64,000 nt of DNA, taken from positions 62,001 to 126,000 of the forward strand of contig NZ_NFKS01000004.1 in assembly GCF_002160515.1 (NCBI RefSeq), read 5' to 3'. The position numbers and the translations under genes are program-made. Below, piece after piece: positions 45,558 through 53,481 of the stretch. Below the pieces are notes generated by a model. The model was not told where the DNA came from. It did not search any database and saw only the letters and a program-made list of their open reading frames with translations. Positions within the stretch are counted from its first letter, which is position 1. Each line of letters opens with the position of its first letter. Origin of the DNA: Anaeromassilibacillus sp. An172. GTDB taxonomy: Bacteria > Bacillota > Clostridia > Oscillospirales > Acutalibacteraceae.

Positions 45558-46637
45558 TTAAGCCGCAGCTGTTTCGTAGTTGTTTACATCCTCAAGGGTT
45601 ACGTCGATGTCGAAATACTCCTTGTAGAACTCTGATACTCTTGTTTCAAGGTCCTCATCGGAAACAAGCTCAGGGTGCAAGTCGTTTGCAAGCCACAAAA
45701 CGCCCAAAGGTGCGGAAGCTGTCGGATAATCCCATGGCTCTATAGCTCCTGGGAATACCTTTACATTTTCCTCAGGTGACTGTGTTGCTGTAAGCTGAGG
45801 ATATGCGGCGATAAATTCGTCCATTGTGTAATCGCTGTAGGAAACAACGTAAACCTTTTCAGGATTCCATGAGAGAAGCTCTTCTGCTGTTATGTCAACC
45901 CATGCGCTGTCCTCGATGGATGCGGCTGCGTTTGTGCCGCCTGCAATCTCGATGAGGTCGTTCTGGTACATGCCTGTTCCGGCTGTTCTCAGCATGTCAC
46001 TGCCTGCGATGTAAACAAGAGGTTTGTTTTCAACGTCTTTTGTAAGCTCGGAAACCTCTGTGATAACCTGGTTGTAATCGTCGATAAGGCTCTGTGCCTT
46101 TTCCTCACAGCCTGTGAGCTTGCCCAAAATGTCAACTGTTTCAAGGAAGCTGTCAAGTGTTTCAGGGTCAATAACTACTACCGGAATGTTCAAAGCTTCA
46201 AACTGCTCTACAGAGTCGGAAAGCTTCTTTGGAATGATAACAAGGTCAGGTTCCAAAGCGGCGGTTTCCTCAACGTTTATGCCCTTGCCTGAGCCTACTG
46301 CCGGCAAATCAAGGAACTGAGGAGCGGCGAGCTTATAGAGTCCTCTTGTGTCTGCTTTCATCTCGATGCCCACAACCTTATCCTCTGCGCCAAGTGCGAT
46401 GAGCAGGGAAGAGGAGAGATAGTAAGCGGAAACGATTTTCTCAGCCGGAGCCTCGAGGGTTACCTCTCTACCTATCTGGTCTGTAATTGTGATTTCGCCT
46501 GTGGTTTCTGCGGTTGTTTCCTGTGCTGCTGTGGTCTGCTCTTCTGTTGTGGTATCATTGTTTCCTGCGCATCCTGCGAAAACAGAGAACATCATAATCA
46601 AAGCCAAAAGAAAAGCAAGTGTCTGTTTTTTCTTCAT
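45558..46637 (-). CDS. ABC transporter substrate-binding lipoprotein (class III, FecB-like)
   Basis: 359 residues from the ATG at 46637 (AAGGAA site; the frame opens at 46685). Lipobox FAGC. Two lobes joined by a rigid helix, with EKIVSAYYLSSSLLIALGAEDKVVG at the start and EPDLVIIPKK and DMLRTAGTGMYQNDLIEIAGG further on, as in iron/B12/molybdate-type binding proteins. First gene of the operon leading into the hydroxylase genes. Substrate is inferred as molybdate or tungstate, with an iron chelate as the main alternative. Confidence 0.9.
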   Translation of the reverse strand: MKKKQTLAFLLALIMMFSVFAGCAGNNDTTTEEQTTAAQETTAETTGEITITDQIGREVTLEAPAEKIVSAYYLSSSLLIALGAEDKVVGIEMKADTRGLYKLAAPQFLDLPAVGSGKGINVEETAALEPDLVIIPKKLSDSVEQFEALNIPVVVIDPETLDSFLETVDILGKLTGCEEKAQSLIDDYNQVITEVSELTKDVENKPLVYIAGSDMLRTAGTGMYQNDLIEIAGGTNAAASIEDSAWVDITAEELLSWNPEKVYVVSYSDYTMDEFIAAYPQLTATQSPEENVKVFPGAIEPWDYPTASAPLGVLWLANDLHPELVSDEDLETRVSEFYKEYFDIDVTLEDVNNYETAAA

Positions 46638-46712
46638 TTCGAATTTTTCCTTTCTTTTTAATTTTATTTTATCAAAAAGGCGCAAGCCTTGTCGATAGCT
46701 TAATGTGTTTTT

Positions 46713-46741
46713 ATTATATAATAAGGTTTTATTTATGTGAA
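46713..46741 (-). promoter_or_regulatory. promoter of the importer-hydroxylase operon
   Basis: Minus-strand TTCACA (46736-46741), 17-bp spacer, TATAAT (46713-46718), 76 bases before the ATG at 46637. No ModE-like or Mo-co riboswitch structure was recognised in the short leader. Confidence 0.6.
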
Positions 46742-46757
46742 AAATGTCAAATCAAAA

Positions 46758-46806
46758 GGGCTGTCATTCAATGTGGGCTAAACACGCCCGGCATTGAAGA
46801 CAGCCC
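46758..46806 (-). terminator. terminator of the purine permease gene
   Basis: Arms 46758-46773 and 46792-46806 (GGGCTGTC...GACAGCCC core) pair with one bulge; the minus strand then reads TTTTGATTT. Confidence 0.85.
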
Positions 46807-46838
46807 CGGGAATCCTGTCGTTAAGGACTCAAATATTC

Positions 46839-48191
46839 TTATTTGTCTTTGTATTCCTCACGGACAACCTTTGAAACCTTTTCGTCGTCTGTTTCTTTGT
46901 CCTTTGGAAGAATAAGGTTAAATACGGTAGCGATTACGAAAGTCATGATAATTCCGTTCTGTGCGAAAATCTGGCTAACCCATTCAGGCATAAGACTAAG
47001 TGACTCAGGAACCATACCGATACCAACGCCCAAGCCGAGAGCAAGGGAAATGATGATTTCGTTTCTGCCTGTGAGCTTCTCTCTCTGGAGTGAACGCATA
47101 CCGCTAACCAAAATCATAGCGAACATGATTACAGCTGCGCCGCCCAAAACTGACTGAGGCATTACTGAGAGAATAGCGGAAAGCTTTGGAACAAATCCGC
47201 AGAGAATGAGGAAAACTGCACCGGTCATAATGCAGAATCTGTTTACAACCTTTGTAACAGCTACAAGACCTACGTTCTGGCTGAATGATGTGTTTGGAAG
47301 AACACCGAACACAGCAGCCAAAAGGCTTCCGAAACCGTCAGCGATTACGCCGCCGGAAAGCTCTTTGTCGGTTGCTTCTCTGTCAAGTCCGCCGTTGGCG
47401 ATACCTGAAATGTCGCCGACAGTTTCAACGGCAGTTGCCACGAACATGATGAGCATTGCAACGATTGCCTGCCAGTTAAAGTCCATAGCTATCGGCATAA
47501 GATGTGGAAGGCTTATCCAGCTTGCCTCTGCAACCTGAGTAAAATCAACCATTCCAAGGCAGATTGCAAGGATATATCCAACGATAATACCGATAAGGAT
47601 TGAGGAAACACTCAAAAATCCCTTTGTAAACTGCTTGAAGAAAACGATTGTGAGAACAACAACTGTACCTACCAAAAGGTGTTTCCAGTTGCCGTAATCT
47701 GCGCTGCCTGAGCCGCCTGCGAAATAATTAACGCCTACAGGAAGCAGTGAAAGACCGATTGACATGATAACAAGGCTTGTAACAACCGGAGGGAAAAGCT
47801 TTTTCAAAGGCTTGATGAAGAAACCTAAGAAAATTTCAAAAATTGCGCCTATGAGGGAAGCTCCCAAAATTGCGCCGTAGCCGTAGTTTACACCTATGGC
47901 TTTGCAGGTTCCGATAAAGCCTGAGCTTGTACCCATTACTACAGGAAGTCTGCATCCGACTTTCCAGATTGGATAAAGCTGAATAAGGGTTGTGATACCT
48001 GCAATGAACATTGCGTTCTGAATAAGCATTGTTTTCATAGCCGGGTCCATCTCAATAAGACCGCAGACAATGAGCAGAGGGGAAACATTGCCCAGAAACA
48101 TTGCAAGAACGTGCTGAATTCCCAAAGGAATTGCCCTTGACAGAGGTACTCTTCCGTCAAGCTTGTAAATGTTGCTTACTTGATTTGACAT
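46839..48191 (-). CDS. pbuX: NCS2 purine permease (xanthine/urate type)
   Basis: 450 residues, about 12-14 membrane helices. NCS2 signature ATAVETVGDISGIANGG and GVLPNTSFSQNVG, as in xanthine or urate carriers, together with QHVLAMFLGN near the start. The ATG at 48191 has AGGAG 8 bases upstream; an ATG at 48227 opens the frame but lies inside the leader hairpin. Preceded by a purine riboswitch. Next to the molybdenum hydroxylase operon, so purine uptake and oxidation may be linked. Confidence 0.93.
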   Translation of the reverse strand: MSNQVSNIYKLDGRVPLSRAIPLGIQHVLAMFLGNVSPLLIVCGLIEMDPAMKTMLIQNAMFIAGITTLIQLYPIWKVGCRLPVVMGTSSGFIGTCKAIGVNYGYGAILGASLIGAIFEIFLGFFIKPLKKLFPPVVTSLVIMSIGLSLLPVGVNYFAGGSGSADYGNWKHLLVGTVVVLTIVFFKQFTKGFLSVSSILIGIIVGYILAICLGMVDFTQVAEASWISLPHLMPIAMDFNWQAIVAMLIMFVATAVETVGDISGIANGGLDREATDKELSGGVIADGFGSLLAAVFGVLPNTSFSQNVGLVAVTKVVNRFCIMTGAVFLILCGFVPKLSAILSVMPQSVLGGAAVIMFAMILVSGMRSLQREKLTGRNEIIISLALGLGVGIGMVPESLSLMPEWVSQIFAQNGIIMTFVIATVFNLILPKDKETDDEKVSKVVREEYKDK

Positions 48192-48200
48192 AAAAAAACT

Positions 48201-48236
48201 CCTCATATTATTTGCGTTTTTCGGCATAATATGAGG
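48201..48236 (-). terminator. riboswitch expression-platform terminator holding the RBS
   Basis: CCTCATATTAT pairs perfectly with ATAATATGAGG (48226-48236 with 48201-48211), followed by a U-run. The right arm contains the AGGAG site of the permease start, so folding would both end transcription and hide the ribosome binding site. Confidence 0.85.
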
Positions 48237-48248
48237 CAGGCAGGGAAA

Positions 48249-48348
48249 CAGACGCCATTTTTAAAATGACGTCTGCCGTTATTCCTGCGTAGTCCTTTAT
48301 TACGGATAAAGGGTAGAAACTTACAGCCCATTATGCTGAAATATACGC
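48249..48348 (-). promoter_or_regulatory. purine riboswitch
   Basis: On the minus strand: P1 arms GCGTA (48344-48348) and TACGC (48287-48291); a P2 of about 4 bp (CAGC/GCTG) with loop ATAATGG; conserved J2/3 GTTTCTACC; P3 CCTTTA/TAAAGG with loop TCCGTAA; then GACTAC, with C at the specificity position (48292) as in guanine-type members. P2 is shorter than usual and J1/2 deviates, so the ligand (guanine, hypoxanthine, xanthine or other) is uncertain. A 13-bp stem (48249-48275) lies between the aptamer and the terminator. Confidence 0.88.
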
Positions 48349-48418
48349 ATTTTTTTTAAATTTTAACATACTTTAGCGGAGTTTTAAAGGCATTAACTCC
48401 AAAAAGTGACGGCTTTAT

Positions 48419-48446
48419 GAATTTTCGTATTATTGTACGAAAATTC
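48419..48446 (-). terminator. likely terminator after asnA
   Basis: An 11-bp perfect stem (GAATTTTCGTA with TACGAAAATTC), 40 bases past the asnA stop; no strong U-run, so it is weak. Confidence 0.55.
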
Positions 48447-48485
48447 CGGAAATTTTCTTTACATATGTCATGTTTTGACAAAAAA

Positions 48486-49493
48486 TCACAGTAAAATAAT
48501 GTTGCCCTCTTTGCATTTTTCAACCATATCGGCAGGCCACAGGGAAACCTGTACTTCGCCGATGTGAGCTTTGTCAAGCATAAGCATACAAAGTCTTGAC
48601 TGTCCGATGCCGCCGCCTATTGTAAGCGGGAGTTCATCGTTTAAAATCATCTTATGATATTCAAATTTTGTTCTCTCTGTTGCATTGCAGATTTCAAGCT
48701 GTTTCATAAGTGACTGAGCATCAACTCTTATTCCCATTGAGGAAATCTCAAGGGAAGCGTTTAATGCGTTGTGCCAGAAGAACAGGTCGCCGTTTAAGCT
48801 CCAGTCGTCGTAGTCAGGTGCTCTTCCGTCGTGCTTCTTGCCGCTTTTGAGAACAGAGCCAATCTGAGAGATAAACACAGTGCCGTGCTCTTTTGTGATT
48901 GCGTTTTCTCTTTCCTTTGAGGTCATGTCAGGATACATATCCTCAAGCTCCTGAGATGTTATAAAGAATACATCTCTGTTGAAGTCGCCCTGGATTTTAG
49001 GATACTTTGCTTTTACCCCATAGAAAGTGTCAACAACTGCATGGGCGATTGTTTCAACTGTCTTTTTCAGAAAATCTGTGTTTCTGTCCTCTCTTGTGAG
49101 AACTCTTTCCCAGTCCCACTGGTCAACAAAGATTGAATGTGTGTTGTCAACATCGTCGTCACGTCTTAAAGCATTCATATCTGTGTAAATACCCTCGCCG
49201 TTTTGGTATCCGTAACGGTGGAGAGCCATTCTTTTCCATTTTGCCAAGGACTGTACAACCTCGGCAGTGCCGTCGATTTCCTTCATGGAGAAAGAAACCT
49301 TGCGCTCAACTCCGTTAAGGTCGTCGTTTATTCCGCTGTCGCTGAAAACAATAAGGGGAGCGGTAATTCTGTCAAGGTTAAGTCCTGCGATAAGCTTTTT
49401 CTGGAAAGTATCTTTGATGTATTTTACCGCACTTTGAGTTTCTCTCAAAGTAAGCGGTGAGGAGTAGTTCTCCGGAATTATAAGATTTTTCAT
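48486..49493 (-). CDS. asnA: aspartate-ammonia ligase (asparagine synthetase A)
   Basis: 335 residues. Makes asparagine from aspartate, ammonia and ATP; a relative of class II aminoacyl-tRNA synthetases. Motifs: TETQSAVKYIK-type start, VDQWDWERV, GLGIGQSRLCM-like GGGIGQSRLCMLML near the end. AAGGAT site. Starts 32 bases after asnS, so the two are co-transcribed under the Asn T-box. Confidence 0.95.
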   Translation of the reverse strand: MKNLIIPENYSSPLTLRETQSAVKYIKDTFQKKLIAGLNLDRITAPLIVFSDSGINDDLNGVERKVSFSMKEIDGTAEVVQSLAKWKRMALHRYGYQNGEGIYTDMNALRRDDDVDNTHSIFVDQWDWERVLTREDRNTDFLKKTVETIAHAVVDTFYGVKAKYPKIQGDFNRDVFFITSQELEDMYPDMTSKERENAITKEHGTVFISQIGSVLKSGKKHDGRAPDYDDWSLNGDLFFWHNALNASLEISSMGIRVDAQSLMKQLEICNATERTKFEYHKMILNDELPLTIGGGIGQSRLCMLMLDKAHIGEVQVSLWPADMVEKCKEGNIILL

Positions 49494-49525
49494 ATTTTCT
49501 TATCCTTTCGTAGTGTTAGAAAGCC

Positions 49526-50896
49526 TTATCTGATGCTTCCTACTGTTCTCGGGTAAAGAATTACGTCACGGATGTTGCTCATACCTGTTACATACATGAT
49601 AATTCTTTCAAAGCCAAGACCGAAGCCGCTGTGCGGAACAGAGCCAAACTTTCTAAGCTCAAGGTAATCTGCATATTCATCCATGTTCATGTTTCTTGCT
49701 TTCATTGCCTCAACCAGCTTGTCGTAGTCAGCTTCTCTCTCGCTGCATCCGATGATTTCGCCTACGCCGGGAACAAGAAGGTCTGTTGCGGCAACTGTCT
49801 TTCCGTCCGGATTTTGCTTCATATAGAAAGACTTGATGTCCTTAGGATAGTTTGTGATAAATACAGGCTTGTTGAATACTTCCTCTGTGATGTATCTTTC
49901 ATGCTCTGTCTGAAGGTCGCAGCCCCACTCAACAGGGTATACAAACTCTTTCTTTGCGTCCTTGAGGATTTCGATAGCCTTTGTGTAATCGAGAATTTCA
50001 AACTCGCTGTCCAAAAGGTGCTGGAGCTTGTCGATAAGACCCTTTTCAAAATGCTGGTTGAAGAAAGCAAGCTCCTGAGGGCATTTTTCCATAACGTCTC
50101 TTACTATATATTTTATCATGTCCTCGGCAATTTCGATTATGTCGTCAAGCTCTGCAAAAGCAACTTCCGGCTCAATGTGCCAGAACTCTGCAACGTGTCT
50201 TGGTGTGTTGCTGTTTTCAGCTCTGAAGCTTGGACCGAATGTGTAGATTTTGCCCATTGCCATTGCGGCAACCTCGCCCTCAAGCTGACCTGAAACGCTC
50301 AGACCTGCTTTCTTGCCGAAAAAGTCGTTGCTGTAGTATTCCTCTTCTGATTTGTACTGGTCGGAATAACCAATTGTAGTTACCTTGAATACCTCGCCTG
50401 CGCCCTCGCAGTCGCTTCCTGTGAGAAGAGGTGTGTTGATATATACATAGTTTCTGTCCTGAAAATACTTGTGGATTGAGGCAGCCATAACTGAACGAAC
50501 TCTCAAAACAGCGTTAAATGTGTTGGTTCTAACTCTGAGGTGTGGCATAGTTCTCAAAAATTCAAGGGTGTGGCGTTTTTTCTGCAAAGGATAATCTGCC
50601 GGACAGTCGCCCAAAAGTGTGATTTCCTTAGCGTTTATCTCAACACTGCCCTGTCTTGCAGGAACTACTGTACCTGTTACCTTTAAAGCAGTTCCAAGCT
50701 TTAAAGCAAAGTCGTAATTGTCAAGGGCTGACTTGTCGATTACGATTTGAAGATGTTTAAGGCTTGTTCCGTCGTTCATCTCGAGAAAAGCCATGTTTTT
50801 TGAATCTCTGGAAGTTCTTACCCAGCCGCATACTGTGACGTCTGTGTCTACATATTCAGCTTTTGTCTGAATGTCTTTAATGTCGATGTGTTTCAT
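49526..50896 (-). CDS. asnS: asparagine-tRNA ligase
   Basis: 456 residues, class IIb synthetase: N-terminal OB-fold anticodon-binding domain (about 15-100), catalytic domain with motif 2 FRAENSNTPRHVAEFW and motif 3 GFGLGFERIIMYVTG. AAGGAGA before the ATG. It charges tRNA-Asn; transcription is controlled by the T-box upstream, which responds to uncharged tRNA-Asn. Confidence 0.96.
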   Translation of the reverse strand: MKHIDIKDIQTKAEYVDTDVTVCGWVRTSRDSKNMAFLEMNDGTSLKHLQIVIDKSALDNYDFALKLGTALKVTGTVVPARQGSVEINAKEITLLGDCPADYPLQKKRHTLEFLRTMPHLRVRTNTFNAVLRVRSVMAASIHKYFQDRNYVYINTPLLTGSDCEGAGEVFKVTTIGYSDQYKSEEEYYSNDFFGKKAGLSVSGQLEGEVAAMAMGKIYTFGPSFRAENSNTPRHVAEFWHIEPEVAFAELDDIIEIAEDMIKYIVRDVMEKCPQELAFFNQHFEKGLIDKLQHLLDSEFEILDYTKAIEILKDAKKEFVYPVEWGCDLQTEHERYITEEVFNKPVFITNYPKDIKSFYMKQNPDGKTVAATDLLVPGVGEIIGCSEREADYDKLVEAMKARNMNMDEYADYLELRKFGSVPHSGFGLGFERIIMYVTGMSNIRDVILYPRTVGSIR

Positions 50897-50944
50897 AAGT
50901 TTTCTCCTTGTATACTTTTGTTTTATTTAAGATTATTATTTCCA

Positions 50945-50983
50945 AAATAAAAAACCGCCGTCCTATTTAATTAGGACGAGCGG
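50945..50983 (-). terminator. T-box terminator
   Basis: CCGCTCGTCCTA pairs with TAGGACGGCGG (50955-50965 with 50972-50983), then a U-rich run on the minus strand. Competes with the antiterminator formed with the T-box sequence. Confidence 0.92.
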
Positions 50984-51215
50984 CTATAACACCCGTGGTA
51001 CCACCTATATTACCGGAAAACCGGTCACTCTAAGCTTCATAAAAAAGCATCCTGTTTAACGCACAGTCAACGGCATCACCTACTTGGGGATATTCCTGTT
51101 CAGATAGCTGCTCCGAAGTGTTATTCACGAAAGCTCTGCTGTACGGTTCACACTGTCCCGTACTCACTGTAAGCGAATTCTTTTGCTACTTCTCTTCATC
51201 ATAGCATTTAAGGCT
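50945..51215 (-). promoter_or_regulatory. T-box riboswitch (Asn) controlling asnS-asnA
   Basis: The conserved T-box AGGTGGTACCACGGGT lies at 50991-51006, followed by the terminator. Stem I begins near 51210 with AGTA on its 5' side; the 3' side reads GAATAACAC, which places AAC (Asn) at 51120-51122 as specifier. This agrees with the downstream genes. Confidence 0.93.
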
Positions 51216-51276
51216 TTTGTTAAATTTTTATTATCAGCTCTGCAAAATGACTTTACAAAGCGCAGATTACTTAATC

Positions 51277-51305
51277 ATTATATGCTTTATAAAAACTTAT
51301 GTCAA
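51277..51305 (-). promoter_or_regulatory. perfect consensus promoter of the T-box operon
   Basis: Minus-strand TTGACA (51300-51305), 17-bp spacer, TATAAT (51277-51282), about 60 bases upstream of Stem I. Confidence 0.9.
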
Positions 51306-51362
51306 GTATTTGATGTGATTTTTAAGGATAAAAAAATATTTTTTGAAAATCAGTAATCACTA

Positions 51363-51391
51363 TTGACTTTTACTATATATGGTGCTAGAAT
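51363..51391 (+). promoter_or_regulatory. promoter of the 97-residue gene
   Basis: TTGACT (51363-51368), 17-bp spacer, TAGAAT (51386-51391), 50 bases before the ATG. Confidence 0.75.
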
Positions 51392-51440
51392 ATGTGTGCA
51401 CTCAGAGAGAAACACAATATTTAGTAATGGAGGTTAACTT

Positions 51441-51734
51441 ATGAATATAAATGTAGTAGGCGGAAATCTTTCCCAGGAAGAGATAAATGTATACGTTGAA
51501 CAGCTTAAAGCAAATCATCCTGATAAATATATAAAATCTGTAGAACTTAAAGTAGACGGCGAGTTCGTTGACATGAGATACGAGTATGACCCTGTTCCTT
51601 TTGAGAGAATCAGAAGAATTACAGGCTATCTTGTAGGAACTGTTGACCGTTTCAACAATGCAAAGAAAGCAGAAGTAAACGACCGTGTAAAGCACAGCTT
51701 GGGCTGCTCCTGCTCAATGGAAGAAATCGCTTAA
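51441..51734 (+). CDS. small NrdD C-terminal-like (glycyl-radical-like) protein
   Basis: 97 residues. The C-terminal half has R59-I-T-G62-Y followed by LVGTVDRFNNAKKAEVNDRVKH, which resembles the glycyl-radical end of class III anaerobic ribonucleotide reductase (pattern R-V-T-G-Y-L then W-N-x-G-K). It lacks the large catalytic domain and the CxxC zinc pair before the glycine; a CSC motif lies at the very end. Such stand-alone proteins occur in Clostridia under the NrdD name. It could be a spare glycyl-radical part, like GrcA for pyruvate formate-lyase, or an unrelated small regulator. Single gene with own promoter and terminator. Confidence 0.75.
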   Translation: MNINVVGGNLSQEEINVYVEQLKANHPDKYIKSVELKVDGEFVDMRYEYDPVPFERIRRITGYLVGTVDRFNNAKKAEVNDRVKHSLGCSCSMEEIA

Positions 51735-51781
51735 AATTTTTCCTTAGTTAAACACTATCCTTAACATAATAGATATCCGGC

Positions 51782-51812
51782 AAAAGTCTTGATAAAAATC
51801 AAGGCTTTTTTT
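51782..51812 (+). terminator. terminator of the 97-residue gene
   Basis: 12 pairs AAAAGTCTTGAT with ATCAAGGCTTTT (51782-51793, 51798-51809), one G-T, then T-run. Confidence 0.88.
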
Positions 51813-51845
51813 CTTTAATAACGCTTTCATTAAAACTTCCTTAAT

Positions 51846-51875
51846 AAAAACAACGCCTCGAAAACTCGGGGCGTT
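51846..51875 (-). terminator. terminator of the aminotransferase gene
   Basis: AACGCCTCGA pairs with TCGGGGCGTT (51852-51861, 51866-51875); the minus strand ends in a U-run. Confidence 0.88.
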
Positions 51876-51913
51876 AATTTTTTATGGTATATTTAAGAAA
51901 ACAGATGTATTTA

Positions 51914-53185
51914 TTATTTGTTTTCTTCTTTGAGAACCTCTTTGATTGCGTCTCTTAAAATGCCGAGACCCTCAAGAAGTGTTTCGTCCTCGATAATAAG
52001 AGGAGGCATTGTTTTCAAAACAGCGTTCTTTCTGCCTGCGCCCTCGATTATGAGCTTATGGGCAAAAGCGTAATCCTGAACCTTATCGGCAAAGCCCTTT
52101 ACAGGAATTTCGGAGAAATCAATTCCCCAGATAAGTCCTATGCCACGCATTTTAATTCTGCTGTCAAGAGGAAGAATTTCTTTTTCAATAAATTCTTTTT
52201 CGATTTCGCCTTTTCTTCTTGTTTCTGCTTCGATGTTATGGCTCAGCATGTACTCAAGACCTGCTTTTGCAGTGATAAAGGCAATCTGGTTTCCTCTGAA
52301 TGTTCCGTTGTGCTCGCCCGGTGTGAATACGTCAAGCTCAGGCTTGAACAAAGTCAAAGCCAGAGGGAAGCCGTAGCCGCCGATTGATTTTGAAAGTGTA
52401 AAGATGTCAGGCTTAATTCCGGCACGTTCAAAGGAGAAGAAGGTTCCGCTTCTTGCGCAGCCAACCTGAATATCGTCAACTATAAGGAGAATTTCGTGCT
52501 TTGTGCAGAATTCTCTTACTCTTTTCAGCCATTCAACATCGAATACCTGAATTCCGCCCTCTGCCTGAATTGTTTCAATAACAAAAGCGGCCGGCTTTTC
52601 AACACCTGAATGGTCGTCTGTGAGAAGTGTTTCCATGTACTTGATTGTGTCAAGCTCAGGGAACATATAAGGTGCAGGAATGTGAACTACATTTGAGTCA
52701 AGGGGAACGCCTGCGCCTCTTCTTGAGGCTTTGTCAGTGGTGAGAGCCAAAGCGCCCAATGTCATTCCGTGGAATGCGCCCATGAGAGCCCAAACAGTTC
52801 TGCGCTTTGTGTACTTTCTTGCAAGCTTCAAAGCGGCTTCAACAGCGTTTGTGCCTGTAGGGCCCGGGAACATGATTTTGTAGTCCAAATCTCTTGGCTT
52901 CAAAACCTTTTCCTCAAAATATTCTATAAAATCTCTTTTAGCTGTGGTATACATATCAAGTGAATGAGTTATACCGTCGTTTGCTATATAGTCGAGAACT
53001 TTTTCCTTTATATAATCGTTGTTGTGGCCGTAGTTTACAGCACCTGCTCCGCAGAAAAAGTCTATATATTTATTTCCGTCCTCATCGAAGAAGAAAGCTC
53101 CCTTTGATTTAGTGAAAACAGTAGGGAAATGTCTGCAGTATGAACGGACTTCGGACTCGTATTTTTCAAATGCTAAAGTATTCAA
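51914..53185 (-). CDS. class III aminotransferase, EctB (diaminobutyrate-2-oxoglutarate) type
   Basis: 423 residues. Fold-type I PLP enzyme: VDDIQVGCARSGTFF and the Schiff-base lysine in TLSKSIGG. The start FEKYESEVRSYCRHFPTVF and FFCGAGAVNYGHNN match diaminobutyrate aminotransferases (EctB/Dat). An ATG opens the frame at 53233, but the promoter -10 (53239-53244) puts the RNA start at about that base, so I chose the TTG at 53185, 9 bases after AAAGGA. No ectA or ectC is present, so ectoine synthesis is unlikely; diaminobutyrate for another product, or another amine, is possible. Confidence 0.85.
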   Translation of the reverse strand: MNTLAFEKYESEVRSYCRHFPTVFTKSKGAFFFDEDGNKYIDFFCGAGAVNYGHNNDYIKEKVLDYIANDGITHSLDMYTTAKRDFIEYFEEKVLKPRDLDYKIMFPGPTGTNAVEAALKLARKYTKRRTVWALMGAFHGMTLGALALTTDKASRRGAGVPLDSNVVHIPAPYMFPELDTIKYMETLLTDDHSGVEKPAAFVIETIQAEGGIQVFDVEWLKRVREFCTKHEILLIVDDIQVGCARSGTFFSFERAGIKPDIFTLSKSIGGYGFPLALTLFKPELDVFTPGEHNGTFRGNQIAFITAKAGLEYMLSHNIEAETRRKGEIEKEFIEKEILPLDSRIKMRGIGLIWGIDFSEIPVKGFADKVQDYAFAHKLIIEGAGRKNAVLKTMPPLIIEDETLLEGLGILRDAIKEVLKEENK

Positions 53186-53238
53186 ACCGATACTTCCTTT
53201 CTGATAACTATACATATACAAGTTTTCATTCATTTGCC

Positions 53239-53267
53239 ATTATACAATTACCTGTTAATGAAGTCAA
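53239..53267 (-). promoter_or_regulatory. promoter of the EctB-like gene
   Basis: Minus-strand TTGACT (53262-53267), 17-bp spacer, TATAAT (53239-53244). Predicted RNA start about 53232. Confidence 0.8.
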
Positions 53268-53481
53268 CAAAAACAGGACTATTCCTTAATAAAATATTAA
53301 GGCTGGAAAGTTTAAAAAATTATGCATAATATCTATCAATTTCAAATGATTTGTGGTAGAATACATTCATACAGTGCTTAGAGGGTATGACATCATTTGC
53401 ATACTTAAAAACATAAACAATATTGATAAAAAAGCATGTGCGCTGTATAAATATCTTATTTTAGGAGCAGGAGAAAATTAT

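Noticed and set aside
48356-48577. 73-codon minus-strand frame at the asnA 3' end
   Set aside because: Overlaps asnA out of frame and has no ribosome binding site.
49631-50293. 220-codon plus-strand frame
   Set aside because: Antisense to asnS, Cys/Phe/Val-rich as expected of a shadow frame, no start signal.
53186-53233. ATG start of the EctB-like gene at 53233
   Set aside because: It coincides with the predicted RNA start; the TTG at 53185 has the ribosome binding site.
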